Notes: generated by a model not told the origin, from the sequence alone. Positions 33,225 through 41,755 are shown, counted from the first letter of the stretch. The stretch: DNA of 49,639 bases from Pseudomonadota bacterium (GCA_003242685.1 QGVD01000019.1:1-49639), one strand, 5' to 3'. Translations and numbers: made by a program.

Positions 33225-35530
33225 GGAACGTCTTCTCCGGTCATCTCGAGGAGCAGATCCTGGGCCGGTCTGTAATGCGGCGCCGTCTCGAGCGCGTCGA
33301 GGAGGTGCCGTCGGCTCCCCGCCTGATCCCCGAGCGCACGCAGCGCGCGTGCGATTCCGAAATTCGCGGCCGCGCGATCGTGCGGATCGAGCGCGAGCAG
33401 CACGCGATACTCGCGCAGCGATTCGCGCATCCTGCCCGCCGCGTGAAACCCATCGCCGAGCGCGGCGTGCAGGGCGGGATCCAGCGGATCGGCGAAGAGC
33501 AGCGCCTGCCGCACCTCCAGAGCCTGATCCTTCCGGCCCGATTCGTCCAGCCAGCCCGCGAGCAGGCGCAGCGCTTCGGGATCCCAGCCACCCAGGCGGT
33601 GATAGCGCTGCAGGGCCGCGATCGCGTCGGCCCGATTGCCCGTCGCATCCAGCGCGCGCGCGAGCAGCAGGTGCGGGCTGCCCGTCATCGTGAACTCCGG
33701 GAAAATGTCGGCGGCGCGGCGCGCCGGCTCGATTACCGCGGGCCAGTCCTCACGGGCCGCCGCCTCGTGCGCAGCGCGCATGGAACGCTGCCATTCGTCC
33801 CAGGCCCCGAGCACTCCCGCGAAGCGCTCCTTCATGAACGCGGTGAACTGCTCGTCGAACTCCGTGCTGCGCATCCGGAACACCGCCTCGATCGCGGCGG
33901 CGGTTGTGGTCTCCCGCTCGAACTGGCGGAGCAGCGCCACTAGGCGCTCGAAGCCCCAGCGCTCTTCGATGAAGAGACACACGAGCCCGCTCTGCATGTA
34001 GGAGACCTGGATCTGATCCGGGTACTTCGGCCGGATGAATCCCTCGTCGAGACTCGCGACGGGCAGGAAACGGCCGCTGCGGAACGCTTCGAGCGCGGAA
34101 GGCGAGACGACGACACCCGGCGCCGGACCCGTGCGCCACTCCTCGTACACCGATACGCCTTCGCTCAGCCAGCGCGGCACGCGATGCTCCGTCATGGACA
34201 GCGTGAACACGTGCGCCATCTCGTGCCACAGCGTGCTGCCCCAGTGGAACTCGCCGGTCCTTCGGCCCGAGGGGCTGTCCATCGCGAGCAGATATCCGAA
34301 AGTGACGCCGAGGAGTCCGATGCCCGGCAACCCGGCGGTCCGCACCGCGAAGTCGTCGTGATCGGGATAGAGCTCGACCGTCACCGGCTCGCGCGGCTGG
34401 AATCCGTAGCGTTTCGCGAAAGTCTCGATGCTCGCGCGCGAGAGCTCCTCCACGTAGGGACGCAGGGCCTCCGACTCCCTGCGATGCAGGCGCAGCACCA
34501 TGTCGGGCCTGCTCACGCGCACGACGTCGAAGTTCTTCAGCGAATCGAGCAGCCGCAGAGTGTTGACGGTGGTGGCGCTGAACGGATCGCCTTCGTACGC
34601 ACGCTCGAGATGCGCGCGCGCTTCTTCGACATTGCCGAGGCGCAGGAGATTGACGCCGAGCTCCGCATGCGCCGACCAGCGGTCGGGTTGCACCTCGATG
34701 GCACGCCGCAGCCAGCCGATCGCTTCCCGGTAGCGCCGGCGCATGATCTCGTAGTGCGCCAGCGTCTCGAACACTCCGCCGTAGCGCGGGTTGTACTGGA
34801 GCGCGCGCTTCGTCCAGCGGCTCTCGCGATGTTCGCCGCGCATGAGATCGAGTGCCGCGAGCAGCTCATACGCCTCGAGCGGCGGCTGCCGCTGCCGTTC
34901 GGCCAGGGAGAGTGCACGTTTCGCCGAACGCTCCGCGGCGGCCAGCCGGCCTTCCTCGAGATCCATGCGCGCCGCGAGGAGATGCGCTTCGATCAGCGTG
35001 TCGTCCTGCTTGACGATCTCCTCGACCTGGCTGCGCGCGTTCCCCTCGAAGCGGTCCGCGAAGAGACGCGCCAGGCCGAGTCGCGCCTGCAGGTCGGCGG
35101 CGTCGCGCTCGAGCGCCTCGCGGAAGAGGGCCTGCGCGTCGGCGTACTGGTGAGTGGCGAGGAAGAGCCGTCCCCAGCGTGTGCGCACGCGCGCGGAGCG
35201 CTCGGCACGCCGCGACGCTTCGCGGAAGAGCTCGTTCGCACGCCGCAGATCGCCCATTCCCCACGCCGCTTCGGCCTGTACGAGCGTGTCGGTCGCGCTG
35301 CGCGTGAGCTCGTCGTAGCAGGCGCGGGCTTCGGCGATGCGGCCGCGGTAACGATGCTCGTCGCAGGGTCTGAGGGCCGCCGAGCGGCCCGGGTCGTAAT
35401 CGAAGTCCTGCGCGCGCGCGGCGGGCGCCACGCAGCAGCACGCGAGCGCCGCGGCGAGCGCTGCAAGTCGCGGCATGCGGCGGCAACCGCCGTCGCGTGT
35501 TCTCACGCCGTCACGGCAGTCGTCCGGCAT
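33221..35530 (-). CDS. TPR protein with gluzincin-type (peptidase MA-like) domain, exported
   Basis: About 769 residues from the ATG at 35530, chosen for a near-ideal GGAGGT site 5 bases upstream, though it overlaps the upstream gene by 20 bases. A second ATG at 35476 (MPRLAALAAAL) directly opens the hydrophobic signal core and is a possible alternative. TPR repeats cover ~60-320 and ~610-769. Between them is a metallopeptidase-like domain with LWHEMAHVFT (HEMAH at 436-440) and the third ligand Glu457 in WLSEGVSVYEE, the HExxH-x16-E arrangement of gluzincins (peptidase MA/M48-like). It may degrade or process envelope proteins presented by the MoxR/vWA system. A metallopeptidase in this operon type is uncommon in my knowledge. 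Confidence 0.85.
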   Translation of the reverse strand: MPDDCRDGVRTRDGGCRRMPRLAALAAALACCCVAPAARAQDFDYDPGRSAALRPCDEHRYRGRIAEARACYDELTRSATDTLVQAEAAWGMGDLRRANELFREASRRAERSARVRTRWGRLFLATHQYADAQALFREALERDAADLQARLGLARLFADRFEGNARSQVEEIVKQDDTLIEAHLLAARMDLEEGRLAAAERSAKRALSLAERQRQPPLEAYELLAALDLMRGEHRESRWTKRALQYNPRYGGVFETLAHYEIMRRRYREAIGWLRRAIEVQPDRWSAHAELGVNLLRLGNVEEARAHLERAYEGDPFSATTVNTLRLLDSLKNFDVVRVSRPDMVLRLHRRESEALRPYVEELSRASIETFAKRYGFQPREPVTVELYPDHDDFAVRTAGLPGIGLLGVTFGYLLAMDSPSGRRTGEFHWGSTLWHEMAHVFTLSMTEHRVPRWLSEGVSVYEEWRTGPAPGVVVSPSALEAFRSGRFLPVASLDEGFIRPKYPDQIQVSYMQSGLVCLFIEERWGFERLVALLRQFERETTTAAAIEAVFRMRSTEFDEQFTAFMKERFAGVLGAWDEWQRSMRAAHEAAAREDWPAVIEPARRAADIFPEFTMTGSPHLLLARALDATGNRADAIAALQRYHRLGGWDPEALRLLAGWLDESGRKDQALEVRQALLFADPLDPALHAALGDGFHAAGRMRESLREYRVLLALDPHDRAAANFGIARALRALGDQAGSRRHLLDALETAPHYRPAQDLLLEMTGEDVP

Positions 35531-36461
35531 CGGTACCTCCGGAGTTGCGGCCGAGCGCATCGCGCCGCTGGTCGATGCGCCGGTCGATCTTCGCGAGTCT
35601 GACGAGTACCTTCTCCAGCTCGTCGTAGTAGCGGTCGCGCTCGAGACTGTCTTTGCGGCTTCGCAGCTCGTCGAGCTGCCGTTCCACCTCGGCCTGCTCG
35701 CCGAGGAGCGCGGCGAGCTCGGCATCCGCCGGCAGATCGAGAGCATCCCCGAACCTCGCGACGAGAAAGCGCTCGGCGTTGCGGCCTTCGAGGCGTGCGT
35801 GCTCGGTGACGATCGCGGCATCGGCCTTGAAGGCGTCCGCCACCTTGCGCGACGCGAACTCGAAGGCCTCGGCCGCGGTGACGATCCGGTTCTTGTCGCG
35901 ATCCGCCTCGGGCGAGGAGAGCGCCTCGGCCCAGTACTGCGCGAAGCGCGTGGCGTTGCGCTCGGAGCCGCTCCGCGTGGCCGTGATCACGATCCGGTTG
36001 TCCCGCCGCCAGCGCTCCGCCACCGCACCGCTCGAGCTCGTCGTGTTCACCACGAGCTGCGATCGTGCGGGCAGACGATCGAGCAGCGCGGCGATCTCGG
36101 TGCCCGTGAGGTCGGGTCCCGGGAGATTGAACCGGTACTCCTCGCCGTCGAAGCTGCCATGGCCGATGAAGATCACCGCCACCTGATCGTCCGGCTTCGT
36201 GCGCTCGGCGAGCAGGCGCAGCTCGCGCTCGACGGCCTCCCGCCGCGCGGCGTCGCCCGACAGCACGACCACCTTGTCCGGGCCGCCGGCGGCGCGGGCC
36301 GCGGCCTCGCCGATTCGCGCCGCCTGTTCCGCGAAGCGGCGCTCGTATTCCGCTTCACCGCCGAGGCCGCTCACGACGAGCACCCGCAGATCCGCACGCG
36401 CGGTCCCCGTCGCGAGCAGCGCGAGGCAGCCGACGAGCGTGCCGGCGAATGCCCGGTTCAC
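35511..36461 (-). CDS. Caspase-fold-like exported protein lacking the catalytic Cys
   Basis: A 316-residue protein from a GTG at 36461, which overlaps the previous stop as GTGA, carries a GGAGG site and starts a clean signal peptide (to about GTARA). Upstream ATGs at 36491 and 36473 would add residues ahead of the signal. The order of elements, LRVLVVSGLGGE, then VAVIFIGHGSFDG (His101), then LVVNTTSSSGA, is that of the caspase/legumain (clan CD) fold. Where a Cys nucleophile should follow the second strand, it has a Thr/Ser run (140-144). The C-terminus is a charged coiled coil (ERQLDELRSRKDSLERDR). It may be a pseudo-peptidase or use Ser. It sits between the vWA/GATase-like and TPR-peptidase genes. 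Confidence 0.75.
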   Translation of the reverse strand: MNRAFAGTLVGCLALLATGTARADLRVLVVSGLGGEAEYERRFAEQAARIGEAAARAAGGPDKVVVLSGDAARREAVERELRLLAERTKPDDQVAVIFIGHGSFDGEEYRFNLPGPDLTGTEIAALLDRLPARSQLVVNTTSSSGAVAERWRRDNRIVITATRSGSERNATRFAQYWAEALSSPEADRDKNRIVTAAEAFEFASRKVADAFKADAAIVTEHARLEGRNAERFLVARFGDALDLPADAELAALLGEQAEVERQLDELRSRKDSLERDRYYDELEKVLVRLAKIDRRIDQRRDALGRNSGGTDAGRLP

Positions 36462-38698
36462 AGCCTCCTCCATCTCAGTCTCAGCAGCCACTCGGCGCCC
36501 TTGAGCGCGAGCAGCAGCAGGAACACGACCGGCAGATTCCAGAGATCCAGCGTCTGCCGCTCTACGATACCTGCTTTGGAATACCGCATCGCCTCGGGCA
36601 GTCCGTCGAGCGCGTCGAGCGTCCAGTAGCGGCCCCCCGTCGCCGCGGCGATGCGCTCGAGCAGAGCGCGGTTCTGCCGCGTGCCGAAGTGCTCGAGCAC
36701 GCCGTCGTTGCGGCGGAAGTGCGTCTCGACGGCCTCGATCTCCCGCTCGCCGGCCTTGCCGCGCAGCGTCGCGCGATAGAGCCCCGGCCTCGCCGCGTCC
36801 ACGACGCCCATGTAGCGGCCGTCGCCCTGACCCGAAGGGCGCATGGGCACCGTGTAGGTCGCGCCGGTGTCGGAGTCGACCGTCAGCTCGACCGACGCGT
36901 CGGTGATCGGCTCGAAGCGCTCGTCGCGCAGCTCGGCATGGAGCACCACCCGCGGATCGTCGTCGTAGACCTTGCGCTCCGTCGTGAGGGAGACGCGCTC
37001 CGGTGACTCTGCCGCGAGCGCATGCATGAGCTGGCGCCAGAAGGTGTGATGCCGCTGATCGGTCGAGGGCAGACGCATCTTCCAGCGCCAGGTGCTGGCC
37101 GTGCTCAGAATGAACGTCCTGCCGCGGCCGTAGCGCTGCCAGACGAGGAGCGGGCTCGCGCGCTCGCCCTGGACCGCCTCGAGCAGCACGATCGCGCCGG
37201 GCTTGAGCCGCCCGACAGGCTGGAAGTCGCCGAGCGGCGGCATCTCGCTCCAGAGCGTCGCGTTGCGCCGGGGATCGTCGTGGAAGCGGTTGATCGGCGA
37301 TTCCGCACCGTAGGTCGTCAGGCGCGCCGTGACGGGCGTGCGCACATAGCTCTTCGTGGCCGGGTTCGCGAGCAGTGCCGGCAGGGCCTCGGCGATAGGC
37401 GCGCGCGACCAGCCTCCATCCGAAAGTCCGTCGCGTCCCGCGAGCATGAGCAGGCCGCCGCCGCGACGGTCGACGAAGTCGAGGAGCATCTGATGCTGTG
37501 CGCCGGAGAGTGCCGCCGCCTCGTAGCTGCCGATGATCACGGCGTCGTAGGCGAAGAGGGCGGCTGCGTCTTTCGGAAAGCCTTCGGCGAGCTCGTCGGG
37601 CGAAGCGATGCCCTGCCGGTAGAAGCGGTTCGGCGTGGTGCGCACCACGCTCGCGAGGCGCAGTGTGCCGTCACTCTCCGCCGCGCGGCGGATGAACTTG
37701 TACTCCCAGCGCGGCTCGCCTTCGACGTAGAGCACGTTGCGGCGACGCGAGGCGACGTCGATGACGTGGCGGCGGGAGTTGTTGATGACGTTGCGCTCTC
37801 CCTCGAGGGGGTCGAGCGAGAAGCGCAGATCCCGCACGCCAGGCTCGCCGGCGGGAATCTCCACCGTCGCCGTCGTGACGCCGGCATCGGCGGACAGCTC
37901 GACCTCCGTGGAGGCGAGGAGCTTCTCACCGTCGTAGACGCGAAGCCTGGTCTTTCCCTTCGTATCGTGGCGGATGCTCACCTCGGCCGGCAGCATCTCA
38001 CCGGGAGAGGCCTGCGTGGCGAGCGCGATCGAATCGAGCTCGAGATCGTTCTCGGTGCGCTCGGGTCCCACGCCGACGGTGTGAACGGGCACGCCGAAGG
38101 ACACGATCTCGGCGAGCTGCTCCTCGGTGAGCGTGCGGCCGTTCTCGGCGCCGTCGCTCACGAGCACGACGCCCGAGAGCGGCACGCTGCTGCTCGCCTC
38201 GAGCACTCTGCGCAGCGCATCGCCGATGCGCGTCTGCGGACCGGGAGGCGGAACTTCATCGAGCGACTGGAGTGAGACCGTCGTGGCGGCGAACGCGAAG
38301 AGATTGACGCCGAACGTCCGGCGCAGCGCATCGAGCGGACCCGACTCGAGCGCGCTCACCGCCTCCTGCAGACGCGACCGATCGCCTTCGCCGTGCGCCA
38401 TGCTCGCCGATGCGTCCATCACCACCGCGACCACGTTCTCGCGGTCGCGCACGCGCTCGACAATCAGCACGGGCCGCCAGAGCAGCGTCAGGACCAGGGC
38501 GAGGAGCGCCGTCTGCAGCGCGCCGATCGCGAGCGCGCGACCCAGGCTCAGATAACGGCGACGGGCGAGGCTCCACGCGATGAGCGCCGCACCCGCGAGG
38601 ATCAGCGCGAGGAGCAGCCAGATGGGCCAGCCGCTCGCGAATGCGAATTCGCCGGTGCGATAGGCCCAGGATGAATGCTTCAGCAGAAGCTCGAACAC
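36458..38698 (-). CDS. vWA membrane protein with glutamine-amidotransferase-like domain
   Basis: The 746-residue product has N-terminal membrane helices (WPIWLLLALILAGAALIAWS and ALAIGALQTALLALVLTLL), then a vWA domain with MIDAS DASAS at 95-99, an Ig-like middle region (VSIRHDTKGKTRLRVYDGE) and a class I glutamine-amidotransferase-like fold (AYDAVIIGSYEAAALSGAQ, FVDRRGGGLLMLAGRDG) with no obvious Cys nucleophile. A final membrane helix (LDLWNLPVVFLLLLALKGAEW) closes the protein. It is a longer relative of the BatA-type protein at 29279-31285, giving the operon two vWA membrane partners for one MoxR. It begins 9 bases after the DUF4159 stop and ends overlapping the caspase-like gene. Confidence 0.88.
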   Translation of the reverse strand: MFELLLKHSSWAYRTGEFAFASGWPIWLLLALILAGAALIAWSLARRRYLSLGRALAIGALQTALLALVLTLLWRPVLIVERVRDRENVVAVVMDASASMAHGEGDRSRLQEAVSALESGPLDALRRTFGVNLFAFAATTVSLQSLDEVPPPGPQTRIGDALRRVLEASSSVPLSGVVLVSDGAENGRTLTEEQLAEIVSFGVPVHTVGVGPERTENDLELDSIALATQASPGEMLPAEVSIRHDTKGKTRLRVYDGEKLLASTEVELSADAGVTTATVEIPAGEPGVRDLRFSLDPLEGERNVINNSRRHVIDVASRRRNVLYVEGEPRWEYKFIRRAAESDGTLRLASVVRTTPNRFYRQGIASPDELAEGFPKDAAALFAYDAVIIGSYEAAALSGAQHQMLLDFVDRRGGGLLMLAGRDGLSDGGWSRAPIAEALPALLANPATKSYVRTPVTARLTTYGAESPINRFHDDPRRNATLWSEMPPLGDFQPVGRLKPGAIVLLEAVQGERASPLLVWQRYGRGRTFILSTASTWRWKMRLPSTDQRHHTFWRQLMHALAAESPERVSLTTERKVYDDDPRVVLHAELRDERFEPITDASVELTVDSDTGATYTVPMRPSGQGDGRYMGVVDAARPGLYRATLRGKAGEREIEAVETHFRRNDGVLEHFGTRQNRALLERIAAATGGRYWTLDALDGLPEAMRYSKAGIVERQTLDLWNLPVVFLLLLALKGAEWLLRLRWRRL

Positions 38699-38707
38699 CC
38701 GGGTCGC

Positions 38708-39481
38708 TCAGTGCGTCATCGAGTACAGCAGATAGTTGATCCCGAAGCGATAGGCGAGGGCGGTGAGCGGCTGCGGATACTGCGGTGTGTCCGCGTGCTC
38801 CCAGGCGTCGCCGAGATCCATGTTGAAGTTGATGATCACTGCCAGCCGTCCCTCGTCGTCATAGATACCGCGCCAGTGCGGCGTGTAGCCGTCGCGTTCC
38901 CAGGTGGGCCCGCCCGTCATCGCGAGATAGACGTTGGGAATCTGCGGCCGTTCGACGAGATCGTAGAGCACGTGGAAGACTTCGTCCGAATCGGGGATGT
39001 CGACCACGGGCCGATCGGGAAACACGCGCCGCATCGACTCCATGAAGCCCTCCCACTGCAGCGTGCCATGAAAGTCGTCCACCATCAAAAAGCCGCCGCG
39101 CATCAGATATTCGCGCAGCCGTGCGGCCTCTTCGTCGGAGAGGAGCCAGCGGCCTACCTCGACCGCGTACAGGAAGGGGTAGTCGAAGAGCTCGTCGTCG
39201 GTGAGGCTCACGGCGGTGCCCTGGCTCGCCGCGTCGATGCGCGTGAGGCGCCGGATGCCCATCAGGAAATGCGTCTCGGCTTCCGGCGCGTCGGTCATCC
39301 AGTCGGGGCGCGCACCCCAGCCCCAGCCGCTCGAGAACCACGGATTGCTGCGGTAGATCATGCGCGCGAAGCGGAACTCCGCTTCGTCGGGCGAGGGATC
39401 GGCGCTGCCCGAGGCGGCGAGCAGCGCGGACGCCACGACGCCCAGCATGACGACGGTGAGTCGTGCCGCTCTGCGCATCAT
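38708..39481 (-). CDS. DUF4159 exported protein, first gene of the MoxR operon
   Basis: The 257-residue protein begins with a signal peptide (MMRRAARLTVVMLGVVASALL) and contains DUF4159 landmarks: FRFARMIYRSNP, FLMGIRRLTRID, LREYLMRGGFLMVDDFHG, WRGIYDDEGRLAVIINFN and DLGDAWEHAD. DUF4159 is a glutamine-amidotransferase-like fold found with BatA/MoxR genes and has no known activity. It is the promoter-proximal gene of the eight-gene minus-strand operon that ends at 25635. A GGAG site lies 9 bases before the ATG. A second DUF4159 gene with ~55% apparent likeness in the conserved blocks is divergent across 68 bases. Confidence 0.92.
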   Translation of the reverse strand: MMRRAARLTVVMLGVVASALLAASGSADPSPDEAEFRFARMIYRSNPWFSSGWGWGARPDWMTDAPEAETHFLMGIRRLTRIDAASQGTAVSLTDDELFDYPFLYAVEVGRWLLSDEEAARLREYLMRGGFLMVDDFHGTLQWEGFMESMRRVFPDRPVVDIPDSDEVFHVLYDLVERPQIPNVYLAMTGGPTWERDGYTPHWRGIYDDEGRLAVIINFNMDLGDAWEHADTPQYPQPLTALAYRFGINYLLYSMTH

Positions 39482-39537
39482 CGTGGCTCACTCCCGCGCA
39501 TCGCGCGCTCCTTGTGGTTCGCCGCAGATCGATTTTC

Positions 39538-39543
39538 TATAGT
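39538..39543 (+). promoter_or_regulatory. Shared -10 element between divergent DUF4159 genes
   Basis: TATAGT lies at 39538-39543, six bases before the GTG of the plus-strand DUF4159 gene. Read on the minus strand the same site gives TACTAT (39544-39539), so one AT-rich spot could serve both directions. No good -35 box was found for either. If transcription starts at the usual distance, the plus-strand mRNA would begin at or next to its start codon. Confidence 0.4.
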
Positions 39544-39549
39544 ACGGGC

Positions 39550-40383
39550 GTGCGAACGGAGCGATCCAGCAAGCCTCGCGCCCGGCATACAGTCCTGCAG
39601 GTGGTCACGGTGCTGGTCGCGGCCGCGGGGGCGCTCCACGTGGCACGCAGCCAGTCGGGGCGTGTGCCCGGTGACGCGCTGCTCCCGGGCGGTGCGCCGG
39701 AAGCCGAGCTGCACATCGCGCGCATGATCTACGCCAGCCGGGGCGGTCGCTTCGGCTTCGGCGGCTTCGGGAGGCCCTGGTGGGCCATCGACTACCCCGA
39801 AGCCGAATATCACTTCCGCAACGGCGTGCGCCGTCTCACCCGCATCGACATCGCCGACGACAGCCGCCACCTGCGCCTCACCGACGAGGCGATCTTCGAT
39901 CATCCCTGGATGTTCGCCCAGCAGGTCGGGCGCTGGGCCCTCACGGACGAGGAGACGCTCAAGCTGCGCGAGTATCTGATGCGCGGCGGCTTTCTGGTCG
40001 CGGACGATTTCCATGGCCCCTACGAATGGGAAGTCTTCGCGGAAGCCATGCAAAGGGTGTTCCCCGACCGGCCCATCGTGGACATCCCCGAAGACGATCC
40101 GATCCTCCATGTCCTCTACGACCTCGACGAGCGCACGCAGATTCCCGGGCGGCGGCATCTGCGGATGGGGCCTGGAGGTGAGATCTACGTGCTGCCGGAC
40201 GGCACGCCGCCCCGCTGGCGTGGCATCTACGATGACGCCGGACGGCTGATGGTGGTCATCAACTTCAACATGGACATGGGCGATGCCTGGGAGCACGCCG
40301 ACGATCCGGTGTACCCGGAGCCGATGACAGCGCTCGCGTACCGCTTCGGAATCAACTACGTCGTGTACGCGATGACTCACTAG
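39550..40383 (+). CDS. Second DUF4159 exported protein
   Basis: The product has 277 residues from a GTG at 39550 and a basic n-region (VRTERSSKPRARH) followed by the hydrophobic core VVTVLVAAAGALHV. An ATG at 39463 is in frame but lies beyond the divergent gene start and gives a poor leader. It shares with the gene at 38708 the blocks HIARMIYAS, FRNGVRRLTRIDIAD, LREYLMRGGFLVADDFHG, WRGIYDDAGRLMVVINFN and DMGDAWEHAD, and has a Gly/Phe-rich insert (GGRFGFGGFGRPWW). No ribosome site precedes the GTG, consistent with leaderless translation. It is monocistronic and converges on the next gene with a 16-base gap. It is probably an ancient duplicate of the operon copy. Confidence 0.88.
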   Translation: MRTERSSKPRARHTVLQVVTVLVAAAGALHVARSQSGRVPGDALLPGGAPEAELHIARMIYASRGGRFGFGGFGRPWWAIDYPEAEYHFRNGVRRLTRIDIADDSRHLRLTDEAIFDHPWMFAQQVGRWALTDEETLKLREYLMRGGFLVADDFHGPYEWEVFAEAMQRVFPDRPIVDIPEDDPILHVLYDLDERTQIPGRRHLRMGPGGEIYVLPDGTPPRWRGIYDDAGRLMVVINFNMDMGDAWEHADDPVYPEPMTALAYRFGINYVVYAMTH

Positions 40384-40399
40384 CCCTCTTGGAACTGCG

Positions 40400-41230
40400 C
40401 TAGCGCGGGTTGTCGTGATGTGATCCGTCGACCACGTGGCGCAGGTCGCGCTCCACGCAGGGCGGCGGCTCGACGAGCTCCTCAGTCGTGAGCTTCAGGA
40501 TGCGCGGCCGCAGGTGCCACGGCTCCGCGAGCACCTCGGGGTCCTCCACGATCGCCCGGTACTCGATGGTGTCACCGATGCGCGTCAGGCGCTCCGTCAC
40601 GCGCAGGTTCCTGGTGTGGAAAGCTCCGTCGTCCGTGAGCCAGGTGTCCTCGTTGAAGTTCTGCGCCACGACGACCAGCGTGTCGCCTTCCCAGTAACCG
40701 ATCGAATCGCCGAGATACGTCTCCTCGACGTCGTCGCGATGCGGACGCCCGTCCGTGGGAATGATGCGCCAGAACGAGCCCGAGACGTCGTCGTAGAGAA
40801 ACACGACGAGACCGGGGATCTGCACGATCTTGTCCGGAGGTCCGATGCGCGGCACACCGGGCGGTTTGCAGCGCAGAACGGGATCGAGCTCGACCTGACG
40901 CTCCTCGAGCTCCTTCACCTTCGCGACGAACTCCGGCCGGTACTTCGGCCGGTCGGGCGGAAGGGTGATGCCTGAAGGGCCGTCGTCCTCGCAGCCCCTC
41001 ACGCAGATCGAACCGTCCGGAAGCGTCTTCGGCTTGACGAAGTCGATTCCCGATCCGTTGTCCCAGGTGCCGTTGAGATCGGGGCGGCCGTCGGGAAGGC
41101 GCGGGATGGAGCTGCCGCCCGTCGACGAGGCTTCCTGACTCTTCTCATCGCCGTGCACGAGAGCCGCGGCCGCGAGCAGCGCGCTCGCCATCAGCGCGAT
41201 CCGCAGACCGGGTGTCTTTCGCTGCGGCAT
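40400..41230 (-). CDS. Exported protein with GRPDLNGTW motif
   Basis: A 276-residue protein with a signal peptide (MPQRKTPGLRIALMASALLAAAALVHG) and an ATG at 41230 behind GGAGGAA. Near the mature N-terminus is SIPRLPDGRPDLNGTWDNGSG, a motif seen in a large group of uncharacterised exported proteins of soil bacteria. Other landmarks are KPPGVPRIGPPDKIVQIPG, FWRIIPTDGRPHRDD, YWEGDTLVVVAQNFNEDTW and a beta-rich C-terminus. Proteins of this group are often encoded beside DUF6152 genes, as here (23-base gap). The fold and function are unknown to me; a lipocalin-like or beta-barrel ligand binder is conceivable. Confidence 0.82.
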   Translation of the reverse strand: MPQRKTPGLRIALMASALLAAAALVHGDEKSQEASSTGGSSIPRLPDGRPDLNGTWDNGSGIDFVKPKTLPDGSICVRGCEDDGPSGITLPPDRPKYRPEFVAKVKELEERQVELDPVLRCKPPGVPRIGPPDKIVQIPGLVVFLYDDVSGSFWRIIPTDGRPHRDDVEETYLGDSIGYWEGDTLVVVAQNFNEDTWLTDDGAFHTRNLRVTERLTRIGDTIEYRAIVEDPEVLAEPWHLRPRILKLTTEELVEPPPCVERDLRHVVDGSHHDNPR

Positions 41231-41253
41231 GGGTTCTTCCTCCGGTGTGTCGT

Positions 41254-41667
41254 TCAGCTGCCCGTGGCCGCGACCGTGTTGTTCTCCTTGAACTGGAAGA
41301 AGCGTCCGTCCGGGAAAGTGATCTTGATGATGTAGCCGAGGTTCGGCGTGCCGTCCCGCGCGGGATGCACATCGATCGTCAGGGTCTCACCGTTTCCACG
41401 CAGCATCGACTTGGTGAGTCCGGCCTTGCGCGTCATTGCCGTCGGTACGGTCTCGAGCATCCAGGTCGTGGTGCTGCCGTCTTCATTCGGGACGCTGAAG
41501 TGAATGTAGATATGGGGGTTGATCCACTCGACCTCTGAAACGACGCCCACGAGCCGCACCGTCTTCTGCAGATCGAACTGACCGGCTACCGAGTGGTGAG
41601 CCTGAGCCGCAGCGGCGGCGAACGATCCGATGAGCATCGCGGCGTAGAGCCGAACCCCTTTCATCAT
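41254..41667 (-). CDS. DUF6152 family exported protein
   Basis: This 137-residue protein starts at the first of two adjacent ATGs (41667), with GGAGG 4-5 bases upstream; the second ATG at 41664 is equally possible. A signal peptide ends at AAAQA, leaving a mature N-terminus AHHSVAGQFD that is typical of DUF6152. The body is beta-rich, with VVSEVEWINPHIYIHFSV and TWMLETVPTAMTRKAGL. The conserved His pair right at the mature N-terminus could bind a metal such as copper in a histidine-brace-like manner, but this is inference only. The next gene, the GRPDLNGTW protein, starts 23 bases downstream; the upstream SnoaL gene ends 88 bases before. Confidence 0.86.
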   Translation of the reverse strand: MMKGVRLYAAMLIGSFAAAAAQAHHSVAGQFDLQKTVRLVGVVSEVEWINPHIYIHFSVPNEDGSTTTWMLETVPTAMTRKAGLTKSMLRGNGETLTIDVHPARDGTPNLGYIIKITFPDGRFFQFKENNTVAATGS

Positions 41668-41755
41668 CCGGCCTCCTGATTCAATGCAGCGGAACGCGTC
41701 TCGAACATACCGCGTTCGCCGCGTACCGTCAGCATGCGCGGCGAAGCCGACCCGG

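Noticed and set aside
39463..39549. ATG start for the second DUF4159 protein
   Set aside because: It would place the start beyond the divergent gene's start codon and give an untypical leader; the GTG at 39550 opens a normal signal peptide.
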